This document shows positions 13,478 through 23,572 of a DNA stretch of 64,000 nt, piece by piece. The DNA is from Neonectria sp. B-13 (taxonomy: Eukaryota; Ascomycota; Sordariomycetes; Hypocreales; Nectriaceae), in assembly GCA_002682825.1 (NCBI GenBank), contig NOKP01000023.1, positions 763,778 through 827,777 on the forward strand. Reading direction: 5' to 3'. Position 1 is the stretch's first letter. The number at the start of each line of letters is the position of its first letter. The translations under genes were made by a program, and so were the position numbers. The notes beneath the pieces are model-generated. The model searched no databases. It was not told the origin of the DNA and was given only the letters and a program-made list of their open reading frames with translations.

Positions 13478-15122
13478 ATGGCTACTGCCGTCACGCCCAC
13501 CACATCGGCCCTGCCCTCGAGGGCCACCACTGGCCTGAGCGAAGAAGCTGTCTCCGAGGTGGACCCTTCCACTGTAGGTGGCCGTTCCCGAGCCACATGA
13601 AGCGATGCGAATGCAGGCGAAACGCCCCAGGACAACGGGTTTGCTGACAGAATGCGCAGACCGCCGGGCTGCTCGCGGAGCGTCTCCAGGCGTGGAAACA
13701 TGCCGTCGGCTATCTAGAGGATTACATGAAGGCCTCGGAGAAGATCCACGGTCACCAGGCCAAGGAGTACGAGAAGGTTCTCAAGGTTCGTTCGACCCGG
13801 ACAGCGCTCCCAGTCCCGAAGGCTGTAGATCCAGAGGAGGGAGCAAGACGAGAAGAAGAAGAATTAGAAGAATTACCGGAGACTGACATTGACACCTCGT
13901 TTCATAGGCCATCTCCAATCCCCTCAAGGAGGGCCACCATTTCGACCAGAGCCTAGGCGGCGTTGCCGGATTCTTCGAGAACCTGCGCTCCAACACTCAG
14001 GCTATGATCAACACCAATATCGAGACCGAGAAGAGCATCAAGGGCTCCGTTCTACCCATTCTCGAACGCCTACACAAGGAGATTAAGCACAAGGCCAAGG
14101 AGCTGGCCCACGGTGTGCAGAAGGGCGCCAAGGAGATCGAAAAGGCCCGCAACACCACACAGAAGCACATTGAGCTGCTCGGCCAGCAAAGCGCCGCCTT
14201 TGATTCCACCGGTGGACACCTCAACGGCCACGACGACCCATACGTTATCAGACGTGGTGTCCTGCACCGTCTAAGCACCCAGGTCATTGCTGAGAACAAC
14301 CACCGCAACGATCTCCTTGCCGTGCAGATCAACTCCGCGACGTTCGAGGCCCATGTTATCGAAGTCATCCAGCAGGCCATGGAGGCCTTCACCCAGTTGG
14401 CTGGTGGACAGGGCGAGAGGATTCGCGCTCTGCACACAGACATGCTTGGCGCAGTCCAGCGCGTCACTCCCGACTTTGAGTGGAATCACTTCCAGGCCCG
14501 CAGTGCAGATCGTCTCGTCAGTGCCGACGAGCCTCCCCGCTCGGTGGAAGCGGTGGTGTTCCCCAACATGGATCACACTGCGACCAAGCCCCTGATCGAA
14601 GGTTCTCTCGAGCGCAAGTCGCGCAACAAGCTGTCATGGGGCTACTCGACCAGCTACTACGTGGTCACTCCCTCCAAGTTCCTTCATGAGTTCAAGGACT
14701 CGGACAACACGCGCCAGGACCCCAAGCCAGAGATGTCCATCTATCTTCCCGATGCCACAGTTGGCACGCCCAATGGGGAAAAGTTCAATGTTAAGGGCAA
14801 GGACAAGGCCAAGGGATTGAGCAGCAAGCTTACGGGCTCAGCGGAACTGAGCTTCAAGGCTCACACGGCCGAAGATGCCCAGAGGTGGTTCCAGGTCATC
14901 TCGAGCGTTGCCACTGCGTCAGGCAAAGTCGACAGCTCGCCCTCGACGCCCACGTCGACGCCCACGTCGCCTATCCTCAACCACCCCACAACCTTTGGCT
15001 CCACTTCTAGCACCATCGACAACAAGTTGACTACCCAATCCACCTTTCCAGCAGATGGCCATAGGGCTCAAGAGGCGGGGGTTACCCCAGTCGAGGCTCC
15101 CGCGTTGGAGAAGAAGGCATAG
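13478..15122 (+). CDS. Slm1/Slm2-like BAR and PH domain protein
   Basis: Slm proteins bind PI(4,5)P2 at the plasma membrane, associate with eisosomes and relay membrane stress to TORC2. Exons 13478-13573, 13660-13785 and 13908-15122 join in frame to 478 residues. Residues about 35-290 form a helical, coiled-coil-rich F-BAR-like region (AERLQAWKHAVGYLEDYMKA, LGGVAGFFENLRSNTQAM). Residues about 300-413 form a PH domain starting PLIEGSLERKSRNK and ending AQRWFQVISSVA. The last 65 residues are Ser/Thr/Pro-rich. Domain order and length match the fungal Slm family. The start follows a C/T-rich leader and has context CAACATGG. The 3' flank carries a purine-rich GAGGA-type tract at 15362-15402. Confidence 0.9.
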
Positions 15123-17885
15123 ACAGCCTGACTCGATAAGTGAGGCGGACGAGCGGGAGAAGGCCACCATACACGATGCGTGTATCGACGATGCACGCAC
15201 GCACGCACACACAGATGTGGCAATGAGATGCACCCCTCGCAAACGCTTACACACACCGACCGGTTTCTTGATTTGCGGAAGACGTTCCAAATCAGGGCTG
15301 ACGGAGGGGGGACGGAATGAAAGCAAGCGAAAATACGATTGCGACGTGGACGATTAATAATGAGGATGAGGAAGAGGAAGAGGACGAGGACGAGGAAGAG
15401 AAGTGGAAAGTGTAGTTTGCATCTGATATCCCGATTGCCCAGCTGGCCAGGTTCTCCCCGTTGATTCGTGGCATGTTTTCTTATTGAAGATGACGTTGGA
15501 GTGCTTACGGCGCGCGCTGGTTGGGTTTTCTGCCGAGAGCGGCAATGAATGACAGTGCTTTGATCTGATTGATAGTAGTTTTGTTCCCCGCGTTTTGCAC
15601 TATTGCCGTGTTATTTGAATCTACGAAACATGATTCTTACCATTGTTACCGCCTACCTGCTTTAGTTTCCCAATGTGCATCCACCCAGCTTGGATACCGG
15701 TTTATAGTGTATCACGCCTCAGGTAAGTTGCCAATCAATTCCCTCCACGATGGTTTCTGTTCATCTTTCCACAAGGGTTACGACGACGCGCAGGGGAAAA
15801 TGTGAGGCGGAAACTCGCCCGGGAACGCATCCACGACACGGAGCTAACCAGAGACGCGGCAGGAAGAGGGGAAGGGGGGAAGGGAAACCGGGAGAGTACT
15901 GGGCGATCCAACTGCGTGAGCCATGATTGGCGATTCCTGACGGCCAACTTCTAAGTGGTTTGCGTCCTCGCGCCGGGGCTGGACTGGGAGAGCGGCTCCT
16001 TCCGTAGTGGCTTCGTGGTGGCTTGTGGTCCTGGAGTCGAAAGGAGGTCCAGAAGCCAAGGTCGCAGGCCGTTGTTTGGGGAGCTATTTCGGGCCAGTGG
16101 TGGCTTGAGCTGGGCGGGTGATTGTCGAGTAAGACATGCTTATCGGGCTGGGTGGGAGGGCAGCCGGTTGGAGCCTTGGGCGGCGGTTGAGCACGACAAT
16201 GGCCATCCGGCTGCGGGCGAGGCGGCAGCAGTAGCATGGCCGCCACCAACAACAACCAGCACAATGGAGAATACAATGGAGGATACAGGCACCCGCGGCT
16301 TTGGGGCTTTGGGCAGCATCTAATTGATGCAAGCCAAGGGGCTTGGAGGGAGACAGGTCAGTTCAGTTCAGTTCAGTTCAGCATGTAGTCGGCAAGGCCT
16401 CTACATTGTGATTTATCTTCCTCGTCACCTGTTTCAACGTGCTGACTGGCTGGCCATGACTCTCCGAAACTGCTGCTGCTCGGGGAGACGGAGGAGGTCC
16501 ACGGACAGCCTACCTACGTACGCGTCTGAGACAAAAGCCAGATGAACCAAAGACCGCCGTTCAACTGTGAAAATGGGGCGAGCGGATGCTGCAATGCCAT
16601 GCCATGCCATGGGGGTGTGCTTCTTTTCGGATGGTGTACTGGTGAGGCTGCCGTTCTCTGGCATGCCATGCCATCCGAGGCGTCCACCCCTCCCAGCCTG
16701 ACCGCAGTGGCACAGTAGGGCCAAGGAAAAAGAAAGGAAAGTATAAAAGTGTATTCGTACAACCATGGCCATCTTGTCTCTCCTCCCGGGGCTCGCTCGC
16801 CCTGATTGCACAATTGCTGCCGGCTTGCTAGTCGCCCAGGGGAGCTTCAATCTGCCCGTTGCCACCGGCCAGCAGAGGCGGGGAGGAGGGGTTGATGAGG
16901 CTGAAGGCGTGTGTTTGTTTGTTAGTTTGTGTGCGCCCGGGCTTGAAACGACGGGGATGTTGTTGATGTTGGCGTTGGCGTTGGCGTTGGCGTTGGCGTT
17001 GACCTGTCTCAAAGCCAAAGAGAGAGACGACCGTGTGCCTCTGACTCAGGATGCCATCTGCACGAAGTTGCCCGACGGGAGAGAGACGTGGACGCGCTTA
17101 GAGCCTCTTCTTTGCTGAGCCCATGACACCCATCCACCCATGAGCTCTGCCTTTCTCACACCCACCGCCACCGCCGACACAACCTCCACCTCGTCGAGCC
17201 CACGACGGTCCATCCGTGGCGGACAGGGTTTTATTTTTCAACTGCCAGAGGCCTGCTGGGCCTGGGTCTGCCTTGCTGCATGCAAGCCGCCGCGGGCTCA
17301 GAGCTGCCTCGTAACTGCTGCTGGGCATCAGCCGCCATCCCGCCAGGCCCCATGCGAGATTTGCAGAACGAGGCTTCGGGGATTTCGGACGGAAACGTAC
17401 ACCCATTTTCCCAGGAGTAATAAATAAACAAGGCTGCGGTACTGGGCTGAGCTGTCTCTCTCTAATATGTCCCGCTCCCCCCCCGTCCCGTCCTGTCCCC
17501 CTTCCCCTCCTCTTCTGGTCCTCTTATTTCTGCTGCTGTTGCTGTTGGTGAAGAAGGTACACAGGACTTCCACCCTCGCAACTCAAAGCCCTGCTCCCCC
17601 TATTCCAACAACAACCAACAACCCCAGAACCGCAACATCACACCGCCACCAAGCAGAACACAACAGGGGAAGAGCAATAAAGACAGGAAAACCAGACCAC
17701 CAAGAAGAAGACACAATCCCAGAACCCTTAACGTCCAATGCCCGCCGCCAACACCTTGCTTGTCGTCCTTGTTGCTACCGTTGTTCCCGGATAGACAGCA
17801 CCACGACACAACACAACTCGACACCTCACAGCACTTGCTAGACCTTCCGCGTGGCTCTTTGTTTCACCCTTTACTGACAGCAACC
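15123..17885. other. Intergenic region, SLM-like gene to Clr5 gene
   Basis: No supportable gene is seen in 2.8 kb. Simple tandem repeats are frequent: a purine tract at 15362-15402, about five GTTCA units at 16358-16381, GCCAT/CATGC repeats near 16595-16612 and 16660-16672, and about five GTTGGC units at 16968-17001, which produce an artefactual Asn-Ala repeat in a minus-strand frame. The last 400 bases are C/A-rich and probably form the promoter and leader of the Clr5-domain gene. Confidence 0.5.
16968..17001. repeat. GTTGGC hexanucleotide tandem repeat
   Basis: About five tandem GTTGGC units lie in non-coding DNA. Because the unit is six bases long it leaves frames open on both strands and creates a spurious alternating Asn-Ala stretch, but nothing around it looks coding. 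Confidence 0.85.
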
Positions 17886-18924
17886 ATGATGGCGAAGCCG
17901 TGGAATGAACACCGTTACACCATCATCCGCCTCTACATACACGAGGGGAGGACACTGCAGGATGTCCGCGGCATCATGAAGACACAGCACGGGTTTGAGG
18001 CATCGTGAGTTCCTCTCCTTCTCTGACCACCCTTCTCTCCAATTCCATTTTCATCACGGGCCGAACGGTCTTCAAATCAAGCTTGTTGAGAGTAACTACC
18101 CAATCGTGAACGACAGGCTAACCAGCAACCATAGGATACGCTCGTATCGGCAGCACTTCGATAAGTGGAGAGTCGGCAAGTACAACTGTAAGAAGCGCCA
18201 GGAACGCCGCCGCGAATCCCTCGCCAGGCCGCTTCTGCCCTCTCCACCGCGGACGCCCGAGGAGGGCACCTTGTCGGCCATGGAGAGCTTTTCCGAAGGC
18301 GGCACCGTCGGAGCGTCGTCATCCGGGTCCATCTCGCCGCGGAGCGGCAGCCAGCACACGCCCGAGCAGCGGCCTCTGCCCGACCCGGCGACGCAGCACC
18401 GGCTCGTGGACGCTTCGGCGCGGTTCCCACCACCGTTCTATGGGGCCAACGCGCTGCACGAGCTGGCCGTACGGGGGAAGGACGCCCGCGCCTGGGGAGA
18501 GGATGAGCTGCAAGCCGTGCTGCGCAACGACAGCATGGCCGAGGGGATGCTCCCGTTCATCAAGGTAGAGATGGACCACGACAAACTGCCCGCCGCCAAG
18601 TACCTGCACCCGTCCCCGGACAATACCAGCTGGAACATGGCCCGTTCCACCACGTCGGCCTTTCAGCTCGCCAGCCAGGAGCCGCCTGACTACTACCGGC
18701 TCCCGTTCCACGACGCTGTCCCGCGGGGCATGCCGGAGATGTTTACCGGCGCCCTGAGCTCGTTTTCCAGGTCTGTGGATTATCGGAACGTTCAGCGGCC
18801 CCACGGGTCCGTCCCAAGACTGACCGAGGGGAGGGCCGGGAGCCATGCCAGCAGGGACAGGAGTGTGCCACAGCAGCCGTTGACAAGCAGCCAGATGAGC
18901 TTCGAGGGTCTTGCTTCGGGGTGA
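17886..18924 (+). CDS. Clr5-domain protein
   Basis: The Clr5 domain is a short helical domain near the N-terminus of many fungal proteins, named from the fission yeast silencing factor Clr5; its biochemical role is poorly known. Exons 17886-18004 and 18135-18924 join in frame to 302 residues. The domain spans about residues 5-58: WNEHRYTIIRLYIHEGRTLQ, then MKTQHGFEASIRSYRQHFDK and WRVGKYNCKKRQERRR. The single intron cuts the domain inside the FEAS codon run, and the domain only appears after splicing. The remainder is Ser/Pro/Gly-rich and predicted disordered, with no second domain I recognise. It may be a chromatin or transcription factor; that is inference. Confidence 0.85.
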
Positions 18925-19419
18925 TCGGGAACACTGCGTCTCACTACACAACGTCAACCATGGCTGACAACAAGTAAAACGTGGAGGGAATCGCCGGGTA
19001 ATACCACGGAGTACCCCGAGCAATTGACCAACCCTTCACAACTGGACGAAGCCTGCGTCGAGGAACACGAATTAACTAGCGTCCGCCACAACGTTTTCTG
19101 TAGGAGTCACTCATTTAACGGCAGGGATCCGCGAGTTTCAGCACATGCAGGGAAAGAGCATATTGGAAAAAATCTTCCGGTGTTCAGAATGGATACGTTT
19201 GTATTAGAATAGTTTCCTATGTAAACCAAGAACTATTCGCTCACTTTCGGTTTGGCAAATGAAAATTACGACACTTGTCACGAGAACATGCCGACGCGTC
19301 CTAGTGCAAAATTGAGATCGTCCGCATCCAAGACCCATGGTCACTTGACGTTTGGTTCGTTGGAACTGCAAAGACATAATGAATGTGATCGAAGACTACG
19401 AGGGAAGCATCCCATGATA
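18925..19419. other. Clr5 gene 3' flank and end of snoRNA host
   Basis: No gene is seen. Composition becomes clearly more A/T-rich after about 19,190, marking entry into the minus-strand snoRNA host region. The 3' end of the host transcript probably lies here, but I could not place its polyadenylation site. Confidence 0.4.
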
Positions 19420-19490
19420 TATGATACCTGAAGACAGAGTGTAAGTGACTTGTCTCAAAGGAATTCCATGAAGAAAAGAAGGTTGGAGGG

Positions 19491-19580
19491 AATTGTCAGA
19501 ATGGGTGCCCTGTCATAGGCGGTGTCATCAATGCATTTTGCTAAGTTGACCGTCGTGATATTTGTATACATCATTGTAGT
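19491..19580 (-). ncRNA. snR73: C/D-box snoRNA, snR73-like (LSU Cm2959)
   Basis: Located in host intron 6. The minus strand has a C box ATGATGT at 19574-19568 (one mismatch to RTGATGA) and a D box CTGA at 19499-19496. A D' box CTTA lies at 19545-19542. The guide just upstream of D' is complementary to GACCGTCGTGA, 11 bases of the LSU peptidyl-transferase region. The fifth base upstream of D' pairs with the first C of GACC, which is C2959 in yeast numbering from memory, the snR73 target. Confidence 0.85.
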
Positions 19581-19720
19581 GGGGATGCGGATGAAAAGAG
19601 AATAGTGTACGAACCTGGTGAGGAAGTGAAGGTCTCACAAATATCGGAGCAGATTGGACAATGTCTTAAACAGGTCAGCGGTCTGTTGACTGATTGACTG
19701 CATCTCAATATTGTTGGGGT

Positions 19721-19806
19721 ATCTCGATCAGACGATAAATGATTTGTCGTCGTAGCATGAAGCTCGGACATATGCTTGTCGTTTCATTTTGGATCATCAC
19801 GGAGAT
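19721..19806 (-). ncRNA. snR74: C/D-box snoRNA, snR74/U27-like (SSU Am28)
   Basis: Located in host intron 5. This is the clearest member. The minus strand has a perfect C box GTGATGA at 19800-19794 and a D box CTGA at 19731-19728, flanked by a terminal stem (ATCTC with GAGAT). The guide is complementary to CATATGCTTGTC, 12 bases near the 5' end of SSU rRNA (plus-strand 19769-19780). A D' box CCGA follows, and the fifth base upstream of it pairs with A28, the yeast snR74 and vertebrate U27 target. Confidence 0.93.
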
Positions 19807-19912
19807 GTTGTATTCTCGAATGAGATGGCAAAAGCCTTGAACTCACATTTGAAGTCTGAACCCTAAATTAGCTAGGTTCGTACAGAGTTTTCAACACATA
19901 TGTGGAGCAGTG

Positions 19913-20002
19913 CAAAATCAGACAAAGGCATGAATGGTATAGATATATTGTGTCTGCATCGGAAACCCGAATAAGACTCGTCATCTGTTCTCATCAGGAG
20001 AG
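19913..20002 (-). ncRNA. snR75: C/D-box snoRNA, snR75-like (LSU Gm2288)
   Basis: Located in host intron 4. The minus strand has a C box CTGATGA at 19997-19991 (first base off consensus) and a D box CTGA at 19921-19918. Directly after the C box lies a guide complementary to CTCGTCATCT in LSU rRNA (plus-strand 19977-19986), followed by a degenerate D' box CTTA. The fifth base upstream of D' pairs with the G of CTCG, which is G2288 in yeast, the snR75 target. Confidence 0.88.
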
Positions 20003-20166
20003 CATTAGGATGCAATAAGAAATATGTGTACTTACATTGTCACGGATCTGTGCCCATGGCCGGGAACGCTGGGAGGAGCATCACAGACATGGCTTGATCA
20101 CTGGCACTTGAAGCATTGTCAGCCTCTGTGGCTCTCATTATGTCCATAACGTGGAGAGCGAGAGTA

Positions 20167-20261
20167 TCAAGTCAGTGGGCGAGGTTTTCTAGGCCTGCCA
20201 CAAAATGGCTTCTCATGCTCATGATATTATATCGGAGCCCAGTGCCGTTTCATCATAAAAT
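20167..20261 (-). ncRNA. snR76: C/D-box snoRNA, snR76-like (LSU Cm2197)
   Basis: Located in host intron 3. The minus strand has a perfect C box ATGATGA at 20256-20250 and a D box CTGA at 20175-20172. The guide is complementary to GCCCAGTGC in LSU rRNA (plus-strand 20237-20245) and is followed by a D' box CCGA. The fifth base upstream of D' pairs with the last C of GCCC, C2197 in yeast, the snR76 target. The sequence upstream of the D box could be a second guide, but I did not recognise a target. Confidence 0.88.
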
Positions 20262-20416
20262 GGGTATGACGGTGTCGGGGTAGAGGGAGCGAAGCATACC
20301 TTGCCAGTGTCTAAAGTCTTGAGAGTTGTCAGCAAGGGCTACTAAACGAGTGACAACAATGATTGTAGAAAAAGTGAGGTCCATCAGAAATAGCCATTTA
20401 ATATCTTCAGCGAAAA

Positions 20417-20477
20417 AGATCTCAGCCGGTAATTTCCAGCGTATAAAGTTGTAAAAGAAGAATGATCATCATGAAAG
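20417..20477 (-). ncRNA. snR77: C/D-box snoRNA, snR77-like (SSU Um578)
   Basis: Located in host intron 2. The minus strand has a perfect C box ATGATGA at 20472-20466 and a D box CTGA at 20425-20422. The element upstream of D is complementary to the SSU 530-loop sequence CGGTAATTCCAGC, except for one extra base inside the AATT run and a mismatch next to the D box. The fifth base upstream of D pairs with the U after GG, U578 in yeast, the snR77 target. The bulge makes this the least perfect duplex of the six. Confidence 0.82.
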
Positions 20478-20648
20478 GACAAGTGTTAAAAAAGCGAAGA
20501 AGCACACGTACCATATTCAGGGTTTGTCGACAGCCTGCGGAGACTTGAGGCTCGCAATGATCCACCGCTTGGTGATGGGAGCTCTGTGAGAGAAAGTCAG
20601 CACGTGTCCCAATGTCTGTTGTTGGCACAGCGAAAAGTGTTGACGATA

Positions 20649-20735
20649 GTCTTTCAGACTGACGTGTAAAAATTGAGGTTTCATTCCCGAAGGTCAAAGA
20701 CTCTAGTTTGCGGTTTGTGTTGTCATCAGGAAGGG
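20649..20735 (-). ncRNA. snR78: C/D-box snoRNA, snR78-like (LSU Um2421)
   Basis: Located in host intron 1. The minus strand has a C box CTGATGA at 20729-20723 and a D box CTGA at 20657-20654. The guide is complementary to GACTCTAGTTTG in LSU rRNA (plus-strand 20699-20710), 12 bases, and is followed by a TTGA D' box. The fifth base upstream of D' pairs with the U of GACU, U2421 in yeast, the snR78 target. No target was recognised for the D-box-proximal element. Confidence 0.88.
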
Positions 20736-20790
20736 ATTGGTGCTGTGCAGCTGTGCGCTGCGATTCAAGTGCTTACCTCAAGTTCCATGT

Positions 20791-21017
20791 GTTGATGAAG
20801 AATGGAAAGAGCTTGAATTTGGGAAGAAACTTTTCGCATAAAAAGCTCTTGAAAAATGCGCTAAGTGGGGAGCTATCATGTGACTGTCCACGTGATATCG
20901 CGCATTCACGCGAGCTTTCCAGCCCCCTTCCGCGTCACGATCCACTCAAATCGTGAACGGGCTTTACGTTTGACCCATCATCCAGGGTAGTTTAACGAAT
21001 TCTGACTGTCCATCAAA
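20791..21017. promoter_or_regulatory. Divergent promoter: snoRNA host and Fpg gene
   Basis: Only about 230 bases separate the snoRNA host transcript (minus) from the DNA glycosylase start codon (plus), so both must draw promoter elements from here. A palindromic E-box CACGTG lies at 20889-20894, and GTCACG- and CACGCGA-like motifs follow. Which factors bind is unknown. Confidence 0.5.
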
Positions 21018-22352
21018 ATGCCCGAAATTGCTGAAGGTGAGTTTGGCTTTTTATCACTTCTGAGATTCACTCACTAAGACATACCCAGTCGCACGCATCG
21101 TTCACTTCCTTCGCCTTCACGTGGTAGGAAAGAGGATAGCTTCCGCCTCTGCCATAGATGACAAGAATGTGTTTGGAAAAGTGGGCACAACCGGTGCTGA
21201 AGTGGAGGCCGCACTGAAAGGAAAGACGGTAAAGAACCCGGAGATTACCTCGAGTTTGATGACATCGTTTAATTCTTTTAGATTGTGTCCGCAGGAAGCC
21301 AGGGCAAGTATTTCTGGTAAGTTGGCGCATGGGTTGTAACCTACCCGGTGGCTTCTGGTTAATTGGAATAGGATCACCCTTGAGAAACCTCCGCATCTTG
21401 TAATGCATTTCGGCATGACAGGTAAGGTCCTTTGGACGTAGCTTGTACACGATCTCACATGGGACTAGGATGGGTCCATATCAAGGGCGAGAAGACAGCA
21501 TACACCAACTACTACAAGAAGATGAAAGACGCAGACATCGCCCAGTGGCCGCCACGGTTCTGGAAGTTCCAATTCGCAACTGAGGAAAGCCCAAGCGTCG
21601 AAGTTGCATTCACAGATTCTCGGCGATTTGGTCGGGTTCGGCTCGTTGATTGTCCCGGAGACTTGATCCGCAAACACTCGCCCCTGGTGGAGAATGGGCC
21701 AGATCCAGTCGTGGATACCGAAAATTTCACCGAAGAGTACCTGCGCGGTAAGATGAGGGCAAGGCGAGTCCCCATCAAAGCTCTCCTACTTGATCAAGCA
21801 ATGATCAGTGGAATTGGTAATTGGGTCGCCGATGAGACGCTATACCAGGCAAAGCTCCATCCTGAACAATATTGCGACGAATTCGACGACACTCAAATCG
21901 CGAACCTCTACAAGAACATTTGTTACGTATGCCAGACGTCCGTCGACAAGCTAGGAGACTCTGATCAGTTCCCCGAGCATTGGCTCTTCAACTACCGATG
22001 GGGAAAGGGTGCCAAGGGAGCCGCGACCAAGCTTCCCAACGGTGAAAAGCTAGCCTTTATCACAGTGGGTGGTCGAACGAGCTGTTATGCTCCGGGAGTG
22101 CAGAAGAAGACCGGTCGGGCTGTTCCTGGCATCAAGGAAGAGCCTACGGAGGCCAAGGCAACTACGGGAGCGCCCACGAAGTCACGAAAGGCCACGTCCG
22201 AGTTTTGGGAGGAGAGCGCCCCGCCTGCGAAGAAGAAGCGAGCAACATCAGCAAAGTCGGAACCAAATGGAGTCAAGGTTAAGCCCGAACCCGTACTGGA
22301 GGACGCAAAGCTAGAACTTGGACAAAGGCGTTCAACCCGACTGAGAAAGTAG
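21018..22352 (+). CDS. Formamidopyrimidine-DNA glycosylase (Fpg/Nei family)
   Basis: This is a base-excision repair enzyme that removes oxidised bases and cleaves the abasic site by beta/delta elimination. Exons 21018-21036, 21089-21228, 21282-21316, 21372-21421 and 21469-22352 join in frame to 375 residues. The mature start MPEIAE gives catalytic Pro2 and Glu3; K62 in SQGKYFW is the conserved lysine. The helix-two-turn-helix lies in ALLLDQAMISGIGNWVADET. No C-terminal zinc finger cysteines are present. GGRTSCYAPGVQ looks like the zincless finger known from plant and fungal Fpg and NEIL1. The tail is rich in Lys, Glu, Ala and Pro and could hold nuclear-localisation or DNA-binding segments. 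It is transcribed divergently from the snoRNA host. Confidence 0.93.
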
Positions 22353-23572
22353 AACCCAAGATTGGCTTGGCCATGGGCTGCTCCGAGTAGCGAGGTGGCC
22401 TCAATACCCGGATACGTCGGTCTCGCGTATTCCGCAACAATGAGACCTGCTCAGTTGACCACTCTAGTGCCCGAAGAAGCCGTAGCTGCACACAATTGGG
22501 CATGGCCGAAGGACCAAGGCCAGGTGACGTGTCTACAATTACACATGGTGGCCAGGCTTCTGGATGAGGTCATGCTTCTCACAACTTCTGGGACCATTGG
22601 ATCAGCCATATGCACGATCTTGGGCAAGTCGCTTGATGGATACGCCCCAATCCTACCCATGTGCCCAAATCAGTGGCGCCTATGATTGTGGATGGCCTCC
22701 GAGCCAACATCCCTTATCAAATGCACATTACAGCCTAACAACCGGGCCGCCTCGGCGTTGATGAGTCAAGTTGAGATCTCCAAAGCCAATCCCAATCCTA
22801 GTTCTAGCAATTATGAGAGATATCAACCTCGTAGCCGGCTTTGGGTATACACATGTCATTCTTCGACTTGAGAGCAATCTCTACGTCGAGCCTGGTGATC
22901 GCCACGATGTTATCCCAAACAGTAGGCTGGCCGCTTCATTGGTCAAAGACCTGATAGAAAGTGAGGCTGCGGAAATAATAGGGCTGATATTTCAACCTCC
23001 GGATGAAAGGATTACTAGGTATATCATTGGTGGTGCTAAATCCGGACGCACGATCTCCATGTCCCAGTAGTTCGTGGTGTCGGGCGTTCATGCACTGCCA
23101 CTTCTCAAATCGGCCAACCGTTGTGCTTCAAAACGGGCATCGTGAATGTGACGTTGAATCGCTGAACAATGCCCGGCTTCTCTTAGTAGGCCCCGGTGAC
23201 TACTCTTGGTCGCTTTAGCCGCATCCGTTTCAACTAGCCTGACGAGTGCACTTTGCGATGATTATCAGATTGATGGTGGTTCGTGTCATTTTAGGCAATG
23301 TGCACTTCTTCCCGTTCCTGATATCTGGGATGCTGACCATTTTCATGACTCCATAGGACCAATTTAGTGCCACGCGATGAATCTGGAGTAAGCATGCCGT
23401 CGTTGATAGGAGTGTGTGGGATTAAACTGCCATATGTATGCATATGATATTTCCAAATCTAAGATACCAATTTGTACGTCACTTGACTGACTTGAGTACC
23501 GCTCAACCGTAAGCCAAGTGATCAACGCTTCTAGCGTATTTTGGTTCGTTTGGTAGAATACATAGAATACTA
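22353..23572. other. Intergenic region after the Fpg gene
   Basis: No supportable gene is seen. Several short plus-strand frames (22362-22685, 22771-23070) are open but share no domain-like pattern and do not splice together obviously. They could be remnants of a decayed gene. Composition is moderate in GC. Confidence 0.4.

Larger units (their letters stand above)
19420..20790 (-). ncRNA. Non-coding host transcript of six intronic C/D snoRNAs
   Basis: On the minus strand six GT-AG introns can be drawn: 20776-20584, 20511-20342, 20299-20126, 20035-19863, 19846-19665 and 19614-19428. Donors read GTAAGC, GTACGT, GTATGC, GTAAGT, GTGAGT and GTTCGT, and several acceptors are preceded by a CTGAC-like branch sequence. 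Each intron contains exactly one C/D-box snoRNA. The exons between them are short (one only about 16 bases) and lack a shared open frame, so I call the host non-coding. The snoRNA order matches the yeast snR78-snR72 polycistron as I remember it, which here would be intron-encoded instead of RNase III-cleaved. Transcript ends are not defined. Confidence 0.8.

Noticed and set aside
19496..19532. Alternative C box (TTGATGA) inside the snR73-like RNA
   Set aside because: It would leave only about 25 bases to the D box. The upstream ATGATGT box gives normal spacing and the LSU C2959 guide; the inner box may be C'.
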